Source: Brachionus koreanus
Lineage: Eukaryota; Rotifera; Eurotatoria; Ploima; Brachionidae
Length of the DNA: 64,000 bases
Assembly: GCA_016987375.1 (NCBI GenBank)
Contig: PJRA01000274.1
Coordinates: 754,263-818,262, forward strand
Direction of reading: 5' to 3'
In this document: piece by piece, positions 43,221 through 54,959 of the stretch
Layout of the letters: every line of letters starts with the position of its first letter
Numbering within the stretch: the first letter of the stretch is position 1
Made by a program: the position numbers and the translations under genes
Notes under the pieces: generated by a model
Database searches by the model: none
What the model saw: only the letters and a program-made list of their open reading frames with translations
Told to the model about the DNA's origin: nothing

Positions 43221-44908
43221 ATGATTCACAGTCTTTTCATTATAAATAATTCAGGGTATTTTAATAACTTAATGAGTTAATTTTTTTAAACACTTAATCA
43301 TTTTTAAAGGGATATTTTCATGGAAAAGCACTACAAAAGTGTTATCCATAGAAATATTTGTGATTACTTTTTTGAAGCTTTGGCAAAATGCGCTAAGCCA
43401 GAAGACATTCCAGCTGTTATTTCAACACCTCATCACAAATTGATTGTGATTTATAGAAAAAAACTTTTTTTCGTTTCAGTAGTAGTAAATGAAGGTAAAT
43501 AGTTTAGTACTAATAAAGAATAACATTCTTTATAATATGCATTAAGTTTCTCCATTATTTGTTATTGAGATTCTTCATAGAGCGGTTGATATTTTTGAAG
43601 ACTATTTCAATGATTGTACTGAGTTTACTCTAAAAGAAAATTTTGTGATTGTGTATGAGCTGTTGGATGAAATGCTAGACAATGGTTTTCCACTAGCCAC
43701 TGAATCAAACATTCTTAAAGAATTGATAAAGCCCCCAAATATATTCCGAAAAGTTGCCAATATGGTAACAGGCGATTCGAAGTTAGTTTTTTATTTTTTG
43801 TCTAGTTGTTGTGGTCTCATTTTGTTTTTGAACTTAAAACTTAAGTTTAAGCTCAACCTTACCAACTGTTCAGCTATCAAACATACCATGGCGCAGACAA
43901 GGAATTAAATACACTAACAATGAGGCTTATTTTGATTGCATTGAAGAAATAGATGCCATAATAGACAAAAATGGTTCTACAATTATGTGTGAAGTTCAAG
44001 GATATGTAATAGAAAGAAAAAGTCCTGAAAAATGTATTTTAAAGTTAAATTTAAGATTGATTGCTGCGTTAAGCTTAGCGGGATGCCTGACTTAACATTA
44101 TGCTTTACTAATCCAAGACTTTTGGACGATGTAAGCTTTCACCCTTGTGTTAGATTTAAAAGATGGGAGGTAAAATATTTACTTTAGCTAAATTAAATTT
44201 ATTGGTATTTAAAAAATTATTAGAGTGAAAAAATTTTGTCATTTGTTCCTCCTGATGGAAATTTTCGTTTGATTTCTTATCATATTGAATCTTTAAAGTA
44301 AGAATTAGAATATTTAAGCGAAAAATCTCGATTTAAAAATTATAAACACTAGTTCTGTTTCAATTCCCATTTATTTAAAACACAATATTCAATTCAAAGA
44401 AGGATCAAATGGTAGGTTCGAAGTTACTTTTGGTCTTAGACCAGGCCTTGGAAAATCAGTACATAGTTTAATTAATTGACCCATAAGAAATTGTGAGATT
44501 TTTTATTAGGTTGAAAATGTTCAACTAAATGCAGAAATGCCTAAATGTGTCTTGAATATGTCATTGACCCCGACACAAGGACGATACACATTCGATGCTG
44601 TGAAAAAAACCTTGGTTTGGGAAATAGGAAGAATTGATCCATCAAAAATCCCTAGCATTCGTGGAAATGTAAAAATTTTGTACGTCTTTTAATGAAAAAT
44701 TTTGGTTATTTGTTATTTTAAGATTACTGTCAGCAACGGTTGTTCGTTACCGGAATCAAATCCTCCTCTGCATTTAAACTTTCAAGTAAATCAATTTGCA
44801 ATATCCGGAATTAAATTTGGAAGACTGGATGTTTATGGCGAAAAGTATAAGCCGTTTAAAGGAGTAAAATATTTAACCAGAGCTGGCAAAATTCAAGTTA
44901 GAACGTAA
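43221..44908 (+). CDS. AP3M: AP-3 complex subunit mu, 9 exons
   Basis: Medium subunit of the AP-3 adaptor, which sorts cargo from endosomes to lysosomes and related organelles. Exons 43221-43255, 43310-43494, 43547-43781, 43852-44005, about 44055-44169, 44224-44297, 44353-44458, 44510-44668 and 44723-44908 give about 415 residues (human AP3M1 418). The longin-like N domain starts MIHSLFIINNSGDIF with VISTPHHKLIVIYR, LFVIEILHRAVD and DNGFPLATESNILKELIKPP. The mu-homology domain starts LSNIPWRRQGIKYTNNEAYF, with CVKLSGMPDLTLCFTNPRLL and SFHPCVRFKRWE, and ends YGEKYKPFKGVKYL. Exon 5 may be one base off in my count. An acceptor-like TTATTTTATTTTAG ends 4 bases before the start codon. Confidence 0.93.
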
Positions 44909-45244
44909 AAAATGGAAAAATCAAACAGAAAATCTAGTCATTTGACATAAATTATTTATTCTAAAAATGTAAATTTTTATCGGTCATGTCAATACAGTTG
45001 ATATAGCTACAAATAACTCTTGAAAAAAATTTTCATAAATTTTGGCCCATTTTATACTTATTTTTAATTCCATTAATAAATTTTTTAGTTAGTTTGAAAA
45101 CGTTGGCTTGATGTTTTTAATCGTTTATTTAAAAATAAAAAAAAATATTGAATTAAATTTTTTTTTAAACTTCTATTATAGAGCCTTTAATCAGGCTTTT
45201 TTCTAATCAGAACAGGTTAATTCAAATATTTTAGATATTTTAGA

Positions 45245-48200
45245 ATGCATGTTTGGCTAAGAAATGAACCACTTAATAGCTGTGCAATAAATTATCCGAT
45301 CTCTCATCATATAAATGCAAATGTATGGTATAATCTTTGAATTGCAAGAATTATCAATATTATTCGATATTTTAAATATTTAGACCCTACGAAAAACAGT
45401 AAATTATGCGAAAAACAAAGGAGCTTCAGGCTATCCAAAAATTGAGTAAATCTGTTGTTTAAATATCCTTTATATAATTTAATTTATTTGGATATCTAAA
45501 AGATACTCAATATGGAGATATATTGCGTGCAACAAAATAAGCATACCGGAGCACTTGGCATGGATGTAAGATTTATCATATTTTACTAATTTCTTCAAAT
45601 AGATTGTCTTTAAATAGCAAAGTATTAATTGAATCATTATTTAAATTTAAAAAAATGGATAAACTACTGTGTGTAAAAAAAAAATTTCTCTATCTTTTTT
45701 AGTAAAGCTAAAAAAATCTCGCGAACATAGTTTTGAAAAATAAAATCTAATTTTTAAAACAACCTGTTGATTAAGTCATCAAATTAAAATTTTTATTAGT
45801 TTTTTTTTTTTGTTTCATAATGAAAATTTGGCCTTTAATTATATTTTAAAAAAAATTATGAACAGAAGACTATTGAAATTTTGCTTTTTAGAACGCTGAA
45901 ATATTGATTTGGGATACAGGTTAAAAATGAAATCTTATATGATAAGATTTGAATCAAAACTTGAATTTTTTTTTGTGAATGATCTATGACATTTTGAGTA
46001 TTTTATGGGAAAGCAAGATTTCAATAGTCAGATATTAGAATAATTTTAATCTCGAATATTTTTCAGCATTTTAGATTTTTTCTTTTTCCATTTTTTAATA
46101 ATTGCATGCAAAAAATGACATGGAAATGAAAGTTATCTAAAAATTAAAATTACTGTTTTATTAAAAAATAAATAAACAATGAAATAAATATTAAAAAATA
46201 AATTTGAGTTAATAATTTTCTATCATACAATATACAATACAATTTAAAGCAAACTTGTATGCTTTTTGCTCCACTCTTATTCCCTTCTTCTTACTCGGCT
46301 CTACCTGCACTTTTACTAATGTTGGGAGCCGTACAAACGGTCATTGATGCGGCCAAAAAAATTTTTGGTTCGCCTAAACGGACGACCAATTGGGCGGTCA
46401 GACCGGCGGCCAAAATTTTGGACCGCGATGTTGGCCGGCCAAATCTTTGATGGACGGCCAAATGTACGGCCAAATCATTGACGGACGACCAAATGTACGG
46501 CCAAATCATTGACGGACGGCCAATTGGGCGGTCAGACCGGCGGCAAAATTTTTCGCCCGCGAGGCGGGTCGAATGAACGGCTATATCACAGACGAAAGGC
46601 GATTCATTTTTTATTAGATCACCAATTTTTAACTGATTTTATTCGACATATTATATGAAAATTGTACATATGATGTACTACAAAGTTAAATTTGTTTTAG
46701 CTAACTTTATCATTCGATTAAAAAAGATTAAATTATTAAATGTATATTGAAAAAAAATTGATAAAAATTGAAAGGAATTAGATTTATTTTTTAATATTAC
46801 ATATTCTAAAAAAATCAGTTTGTTCAATGATTTGGCCGTACATTTGGCCGTTCGTCAAAGATTTGGCCGGCCAACATCGCGGTCGAAAATTTTGGCCGCC
46901 GGTCTGGCCGCCCAATTGGCCGCTTAATTCTGGCCGCGTTCAGACCGGCCAGGCTTGGCCGTCACCCAACACTAACTTTTACCAAAATAACTCTAGGAGA
47001 GAAAAATAATTTTAGGAAGTAAAGGAAAGAACGAGGAACAGTCAAAGACGAAGAAAGAAATAAAAGCGTAAAAGTTAGCTTTAAACTGTATGAACCATCA
47101 ATTAAATGCAAATAGAATAAAGTTCATAGTATCTTTAAGCGTTATAGGTTTTTTTTTAAATTCTTAGATCAGATAAACTCATGATAGTGTTTCACCAAAT
47201 AATAATCTTTAAAATTGACCTATACACATAAGGCTTTATCTCTTTCTAAAAATTATTTATTTCTCTTGGCTTATACCAAGCAAATTAATAAGTTTGGGAT
47301 CTCATTTTTGGTTTTCTATTTTGTTATCAAATATTTCTCGATTTTTTGTTGTCAAGCTTTCAAACTAATATTGCAATAAAATATTAATATTAGGGCTGTT
47401 CTAAAACCAATATTCGTTTAATTTTCTTTGATTCAATTTAATTTAAAAACCGTAATAAGATAGTTAATTTATTTTCATATTTATTGCTTCAATTTTGTAT
47501 TAAGGAAATTTAAATCTTAATTTTCATTAAAACATTAATAATCTTAAGATATTTGATAGACAATTTTTTGAGTTAATTTCTTAATTGTTATTTATCAACA
47601 ATATTTATTTATTTGTCTATATTATCAAGTTTTAGGCTTGATTTACTTTTTTTAGTCATATTTATGAGCTACTATCTAAAATGTTTGATAGGGGATTTTG
47701 TCCTTTTTCTTCTGAAAAATTAAATTAAAAATTCTTAAAATAATTCAACAAAATAGGTACTTTGAATCGTTTTACGCCATGTCAAACTATGGCAATCAAA
47801 GGTGCATTGAATTTGACATTGAAATAAACAAGTGTAAAAGCAAAGAAGAACAAGGTTTCATTTAAATAGTTTTTTTAGCGACTAAATTTAAAGTATTAAA
47901 ATAAAAGAGAAAATAAAAGACTGCAAAAGAGTGGACTTGTACCAATTTATTCTTCATTTATACATTCAGCAATTCTATACAATAGATTTAAAATCTTCCA
48001 TAATGTCACGAGAAGAGTAAGAGGGAAAATTTTTTTTTTTTTTAAATTGAACACTTTGCTTTTTAGATGGCCAGTCAATCGTAGTGATGGAAATGATCGA
48101 AAGAAATCCAAAGTTTGTTAATTAATAATGTCAAGATAAATTTTTAAAATTACTATTTTGCGTGTAGGGAACAGATGAACTAAATTTCATTAATTTTGTG

Positions 48201-49730
48201 ACTAAAAATTTTGATGAGATTATTAGCCTATTTTCTTTCGATAAAACAATTAATCAAAATGACATAGTGAGTGAAGAGATTCAACAAGCTCTTAATTTTA
48301 TTTTGGAGGGCTCTGTTGATAATTATCAAACAATTTTGCCTTTTAGTCAATTACTAAAGCAATCATCAGTTCAGTCAAAGATGGTGAGTAATTTAAAATA
48401 GATTGAGACAATTTTAATTAAATAAAAAATATTTTAAGAATGATGGTAAAATGTATGTTAAAAATTTGGTCATATTTCTCAAAAACTATATTGAAATGAA
48501 TCCATTTGGATTGAATTCATGTCTCCGGAATGGAAAAAGAATCACGGCAACCTATCTTGGCGGTTCTATGGACCCCAAGAAATATGGCAAAATCATAACT
48601 AATGCTAATTCTGCTCCAAAAAAGTCAGTTTTATTCAATAATACCAAAAGAAAATTTATTAAATTTTTTACAATTAGCGATTTCATAGTTTTTGTCAGTC
48701 AAGTTCTCAAACAAACTTTAGTAGATGTATAGACATATTTATATATATTTTTTTAAATTAATTTTAAATTTCAAATTTTCTATTTGTAAGAATTCTCAAA
48801 CATTTCTAAATTGTGGTCTCTACATAGACAAATGCTTATCATCAAATATATACATATTGCAGTCGTTAAGGTAATTAGATTGAAAAGAAAATTTAATTTA
48901 ATTTAATATAATTTAGTGTTTTTCAATTTAAGATCCTGTTCAATAAAAAAATGCAAAAAATCTCTTTTGTTTGTTGGACCTACACAGCGAACAGTAACAG
49001 TAGATAATTGTAACGATTGCACAATCGTTTCAATATGTAGAAGAATAATCATTAGGTAAATTATGATAGAAAATGTTTGGAACAAGATCAAATTAAGAGT
49101 TTTTTTTTCAAGGAATTGTTCAATGTGTAATTTTTATCTTTTGACTCCTACAAGCCCAATTTTGTTGACTGGCTGTGATAATATAAAGTTTGCTCCTTAT
49201 AACTCGACCTATCCAGGAATTGAGGAAGATGCTCTAACAGCAGGAATATCAGACATGATTAACCTTTGGGATAAGCCAATAGTGGTTACTCAAAATCAGA
49301 GTCTCATAGGCCTGCATTGGTCCCTCATGAGTCCTTCAGAGTTTCAAGTTATCAGTGTTCCAATAGAAACCGAAATAAAGCAACAGCCTTCTTCGAATGA
49401 GTTGATAAACAAAGCAAACGTAACTGAATAATTTAAAAAAAATTTATTTATTAATTTAATTTAAATTCAATTAATAAAACAAAGGAAGTTTTCGGCATTT
49501 TGCCAGCAGATTATGAGCGGGAGTTAACCGAAAGATATCAAATACTTGAAATAAATTTGGAGCTAATTCAAAATGCCAATCTAAACCAAGAGCAAAAAAT
49601 GATGTTACAACGTTTTATAGAAACTAGCTTTAAAGAAAGCCTTCAAATAAACGGAGAACAAAAGCAACTAGACCATTTGGCTACAATTACCAATTCACTC
49701 AATACGCAGGGACAACAAATGTCAAATTAA
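45245..49730 (+). CDS. TBCCD1: TBCC domain-containing protein 1 (TBCCD1), 12 exons
   Basis: TBCCD1 positions the centrosome/Golgi and, in protists, basal bodies. Exons 45245-45322, 45384-45445, 45503-45565, 47757-47854, 47908-48016, 48067-48112, 48168-48383, 48439-48726, 48791-48870, 48933-49055, 49113-49419 and 49485-49730 join in frame to 571 residues (human about 557). Landmarks: MHVWLRNEPLN; IEYSIWRYIACNKISIPEHL then AWMYFESF across the big intron; LYQFILHLYIQQFYTIDL; NPFGLNSCLRNGKRI; FVSQVLKQTLVD; then the C-CAP/TBCC-type domain (SIKKCKKSLLFVGPTQRTV, VDNCNDCTIVSIC, CNFYLLTPTSPILLTGCDNI, FAPYNSTYPGIEEDAL). Intron 3 (45566-47756) is about 2.2 kb and contains a foldback transposon. Starts 336 bases after AP-3 mu on the same strand; TTTTAG ends one base before the ATG. 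Confidence 0.9.
46317..46976. mobile_element. GC-rich foldback transposon inside TBCCD1 intron 3
   Basis: A roughly 660-base element flanked by the direct repeat TTTTAC (46311-46316 and 46977-46982). Its ends are inverted (TAATGTTGGG at the left, CCCAACACTA at the right). About 95 bases at 46387-46480 reappear almost perfectly inverted at 46825-46921. The arms are full of GGCC-containing words (for example ACGGCCAAATCATTGACGGA, tandemly repeated in the left arm), whereas the centre and all flanks are AT-rich. The short open frames in the arms are by-products of the symmetry. No transposase. Confidence 0.75.
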
Positions 49731-49839
49731 ACTCAATTTATATTCCATTTTTGTATTTAATCAAAAATTTTTGTACAAATTAGTTTAATTTTTTAAATAA
49801 AATGTTTGCTTACCTTGTTGTTGAGCATTTGGCAACATT

Positions 49840-49945
49840 TAGATGACCGAAAACGTAATATTTTAGACCATTTTATGTTTATGTATTTTACGTCTATTTA
49901 TAACATAAATAATAAGATGGCCTAAAATATTATGCGTCTATTGAG
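49840..49945. repeat. Imperfect long hairpin
   Basis: The left arm ACGTAATATTTTAGACCATT pairs with the right arm, whose reverse complement reads GCATAATATTTTAGGCCATC, and pairing continues into TTATG. It may be part of a larger decayed element, as a loosely similar inverted segment occurs near 50385-50450. Confidence 0.45.
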
Positions 49946-51710
49946 TACTAGAATTGGCGATTTTAGTGCAGGCTATTCGATGCTTGAAGATTTTGATTTA
50001 AAGTTATTTTTTAATTTTTGTGTATGAGCTCGACTGGCGTAGATTTACTGCTTTAAATAATAGACTGATATTTACTTAATAGTCAGTTGAAGGCTAAATG
50101 ACTAATAAATTATAAAAATTTGATTGTTGTTGTTCTTTAGAAATATTGTTTTGTGATTGGTATGCTTGGTTCTATTTTTTAGAAAATCGTTTGAATAAAT
50201 ATAGCAAAATATAACATGGCATTTGTGTCCAAAAGCTGGGTTCAAAATCGATAAGAAATGATATTTATTATTTATGGAAAACGCCATATAAACCATTTTT
50301 GTTTTATGATTCTATTCACTATTGCGCTCTTTTTGAGATCCGAGTGTCTCGAATTTTGGCACAAAATGCTTTGTGCTCGAAATCCAATACAACATAAACA
50401 TAAAATATAACATATTTAATGATCTAAATGTCCGTAAAGTATAATTTTAATAGCAAAATAATTAATTGCTTTCTAGATCTGTGATTAGATTAAATTTTTT
50501 CTCCTTCTTAACTATAATGATCATCATAGACTCTTATTTTTAAGCTTAAAGTTTATTTCTTTGATAAAAAAAAAATTAATTCTACTTAAAATTTCTTAAA
50601 TTTTGAGACAAGAGTTTAGGTGACATTTGAAACTTTTTTCTACTTAGAAATTTTATATTTCAGTTGTAATGGAATTATTTGTTTAAGTCTAGATCTAGTT
50701 CATTATGAAATACTTAAACTTCAGTACTTAATAATATGGTTAATGCTCTAAAATTCAACGCCTTTGTTGAGTCAATTACCGGACACTTTAAATTTAACCA
50801 TAATGACAATAAAAAAGAGATGTATAACAATGTTAACAGCTAAAAAATCCAAGTTTCAACCTCACAAAGAGTCGTTGATTTAATTGAAAACAGATTATTA
50901 ATTGTTCATATAAACTGTGTGGGATTTGAGAGTTATTTATTAGGTAAAATTTTAATTAATTAATTTAGGAAAAAATTAAAATAAAAAAGGCGTCGGTGCA
51001 ATTAATTGATCGACATTAAAACAAAAATATTTGAGTAAAAATTGAAAATGGTAGCAAAAAAGATAAAAAAACTAAATTTATCTTGGAATAGTGCTTCAAA
51101 AATAAGTGAGGAATTGAGGAAAAAAAATTAATTTTTTTCCATAACAAAATTTAAATATTCAAATAATTTCAACAAAAATATGTTTATTAAAAAAAGAGTC
51201 ATTTTTTTGTCTTTTATTTAGTCTTTTCGAAAATCATTACGAAGTTTTTCTCTTTTGGTTTTTCATTTTTATCATATTTTTCTAAGCTTAATTGCTAGTT
51301 TTAATTTTTAGATTAAAGCTATATAAAAAGAAAAATTAATTTTAATTTTAAAAATTTATTTGATTAAAAAAAAAATTTCAAACTAAAATTTTTTACACAG
51401 TCACCGTAAGTAAATAAATTAGAACTCATGGAATCAATAATTTAATAAAAATGTTATAAAAAATTTCAACGCAATTTTTTTATATTTTTGATATTTAAAA
51501 ATGAAATTTGAAAACCATAAAATAAATTCAAATATACCGAATAAATTGATTAATTATTCAAGATTTTTTTTTTAAATAAACATTTTACAAGATAACAAAC
51601 TTGTTTTTTCAAACTTATTATGGCTAGCCAAATTTTAGAACAAATTAAAATTGTTCTTATTCAATTAGTTAAATTAATCAATAATTATTCAGCATTTTAG
51701 TATAAAACAT
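49946..51710. other. Intergenic region between TBCCD1 and the SLC6 gene
   Basis: The two genes converge here. AT-rich, with a short perfect hairpin near 50360 (GCACAAA/TTTGTGC) but no supported gene. Confidence 0.4.
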
Positions 51711-54700
51711 TCAGGGTTTAATGATAGTTCTTGAATCGGCAAATTGGGAACCATTGTCATCTTCTGATGTAGAGCAATTTTGAAAATCTCCCACCGGTAT
51801 ATTTTCATCAAAAGTAGTTATAATTAAATTTTTGTTTTCATCAAGAGATTTTTCATAATCATTCATAATTTTTCTATCTACATTTTGCACCGGATTTCCC
51901 AATCCAATTTGATGAATCTTGAACTGATATGTCCTCAAGCGAATTAATCTCTTTAAAAATAAAAAAATTTGTTATTAATTATTGTAATATGGTTTAATCG
52001 CTGACCTATTTTAGTAATATTTTTAATTTAAGAAAATAATGATGAGAAAATTTTAAAATCCATCATCCAAATTGCATCAAGATCTTGACTTACACATATA
52101 CACCGATCGGTAAACCGAGTGGGTGGCAATCCGTTAAATAGGGTTAACTTAATTGCCCCATTTAGTAGAATTAAAACGAAAAGTCAATTATTGGCTCATG
52201 TTATAATGTTATTTATAAAAGTAATTTAATACCTCTTTGAGATTTCCTGGAGTTATAAACACTTTGACCAATGCATAAACTGGGATGCAAATAAAAGATG
52301 AAATCGACAATCCCCATCCAAACATAAGTGCCCAGTGTGGATACTTGTATGTTCGATTATATGTTAAATCCTCATACGTCAAAACAGTAAAAACAATTAA
52401 GACCTGTTTAAATCAAACTCTTTAATATATCTTTGGCAAGAATCAAAGAAAAATTACCAAAGTAAAAAATGGTGTAGCAAAAACCCACATTATTTTTAGC
52501 CATGGACCAAGTTTAAATTCCCACATAGTTTCTAAATTTTTACAATACTTTTTAACACCATAAAAATAAGCTATAGCAATGCATTCGAATAAGCCAACAA
52601 ATAACAAAGTTCTAGAAGCAGCATAATAGTCAAATATTTGAAAAACATACATTCCACCCTTTTTTTTAAAATAAAAATACATTTAAAAAATTACTTAAAC
52701 TAAAAAAATTACATTGGTAATCATTGGCAAGCCACATATGAATGAAACAGAAACATTTATAGCTGACACAATTTCTTTTGTGTATTTACAATTAATATAT
52801 TTTTTAAAATATGGCATGTATTCATCAATTAGAGCAGTAGTTATAGCTTCAGCTGCGACCAATTGAGTACCAAGGCCCAAAAGAAAAAGCATAATAAAAA
52901 ACATCACCGACCATATTGGACTAAAAGGCATCAAGGATAATGCCTGAGGATATCTAAAAAAGAAAAAAAAATTTATTTTTAAATTTAAAAAATTCTTTCT
53001 AATAAATGAATGAAAACATATTCAAATATTTATTTTAAATTTCAAAAGTAGAGGAACTAAATTTTTTGAATTTCATTTTAGAGTAACTATAGCATATTTG
53101 ACATATTCTATTCAATAGTGATATGCTTCCTTTAAATTTTCACAAAAAAAATTGAATTATCTTACACAATAAACGCTAGGCCTGGTCCTTCTTCAGCCAC
53201 TTCATTAATGCTAACACCTTGAATATGAGCCATATAGCCCAAAACAGAAAATATAACAAAACCGGAAAGAACACTAGTGAATGAGTTGGATATTGTAAAA
53301 ATAATAACATCTCGATATGAATTATGATTGAACTGATTATAGCTACCCAAAGCGACTAAAACGGCAATACCAATGCCGTATGAGTAAAAAACTTGTGTAC
53401 CAGCATCAGACCATACCTTTGAAAAAAAAATTTGAAAAATAAATCTTGAATAAATATGAAAAAAGCTAATACTTGAAATTCTAGGAGTTTAGGCCAGTCA
53501 GGTTTTAAGTAATATATTATTCCGTCAATTGATCCTGGCAGGAAAAGTCCTCTTATTAGTAGAATAAAAAGAAAAACATATGGCATTGTAGCAGTAATAT
53601 AAACAATCTTGTAATAAATTTAAATTATTTGATTAAATTTATTATTATTTAATAATATGATTACTAGTTGACTGTTTTTCATTCCACGAAAAATACTAAA
53701 ATAAACTATTAACCAGGCTAAAAATAGGGCAAAAAGTAAATCTGGCTTGATGGACCCTACATGTTCGATTCCTTTTGAAATGCCCAATACATTTAATCTT
53801 GGTTACAAACAATAAAAAAATCCTTGTTCAATTATTTAGTCTTTAAATTACTCCCAATATTCGGTTATAGGATCAAGACGTTTTTCGCATTCAGATATGG
53901 AATTATTGTCGAAAATCAAAAGTGGCTCTGTTTTTGTTATATTTTTTGAAGAAATTGGATCACGTGATTTACCGTACAACAGCTCTTCGGAACAGCATTT
54001 AGAATTCCATTTATTAGAACATGACTTCCACGGCAGCTCATAACTAAATGAGTCATACAGATAGCGCAATGACCATGCTAATATAACTTCGTAGTAAACA
54101 TTCCCGAAAAAAACAATAATTAAATTAGCAAAGCCGATCCCTTAGCAAAATAAAAATGTCGATTAGTATTAGTATTTAATAATATAGCTATAATGATGAT
54201 ATTTTAAGTTGAAATTTTTTTATTTTAAATTCAAAGATTAAAGATTTTATCTATCTTAATTGTAATTTGTTAAGCTAAATTACTTAGGTCGGATGATTAT
54301 TTTATTGAGCTCAATCAAAACCTTTTTATGTGTTTTGATAGTTGGCTAATAAAAATTATTTAGAATTAAATTTTAGTTTTCGACAAAAATTACCTTTAAA
54401 TAAAGGCGTTAAATTCCAAGCACCAATGCCACCTTCTTTCATCCATTGTCCCAACGAAACTTCCAGTAAAGCATATGGAATACCTACAACAACAGAGCTT
54501 ACCAATGACGGTATTAAGAATGCACCTTTAATTTAATTTAAAAAAAAATTTAAGCTTTCAAATTAATCAAAGCAATTTTTTTTCCTCAATTCTAAAGCAT
54601 TTTTTTTATTATTTTGTCTAATTAATAATTAACAAAAAGTTTTGATTAATTAATTTTAAATTAATGATTCTTACCGCCGCCGGATGAATATGCCAAATAT

Positions 54701-54944
54701 GGAAATCTTGTTTAAAAATAAATGAGCATAATTTTCAAACTAAAATCAATCAGAGCTTTTAGAGATTAGAGTTTTTATGAATGAAATTCAAATAAAAATA
54801 ATTGAGGCTAAAATCTAATCTATTAATCTCTGATTGCTCGACTTTATACCTCCACACGTTTCCGAGACCAACTCCATATGAAATAAGAGCAATTACAAAA
54901 TCTGCCTTGTTGTTCCAAGTACCGCGATTATGATTATTGGTCAT
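51711..54944 (-). CDS. SLC6-family Na+/Cl- dependent transporter, 11 exons
   Basis: Neurotransmitter:sodium symporter with 12 membrane helices. Exons in transcript order: 54944-54850, 54706-54675, 54525-54394, 54140-53852, 53797-53665, 53607-53473, 53416-53166, 52953-52713, 52658-52458, 52403-52233, 51950-51711; 639 residues. Landmarks: [20 protein letters not shown] then [20 protein letters not shown] (TM1-2), LLEVSLGQW, a large extracellular loop with [15 protein letters not shown] and NIT/NNS sequons, [61 protein letters not shown]. Gly sits where monoamine transporters have the TM1 Asp, so an amino-acid or GABA/glycine/taurine-type substrate is likelier; the exact one is open. The N terminus is short and an AG lies just before the ATG, so an upstream exon is possible. 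Confidence 0.9.
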
Positions 54945-54959
54945 TACTTGTAAGCACAA

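Noticed and set aside
46259..47009. Open frames on both strands of the GC-rich island (WPYIWS, VHLAVHQ-type repeats)
   Set aside because: They arise from GGCC-word repeats and inverted symmetry and lie inside a TBCCD1 intron.
54342..54536. A 64-codon plus-strand gene
   Set aside because: It is antisense to exon 3 of the SLC6 gene, which has matching splice sites and family motifs.
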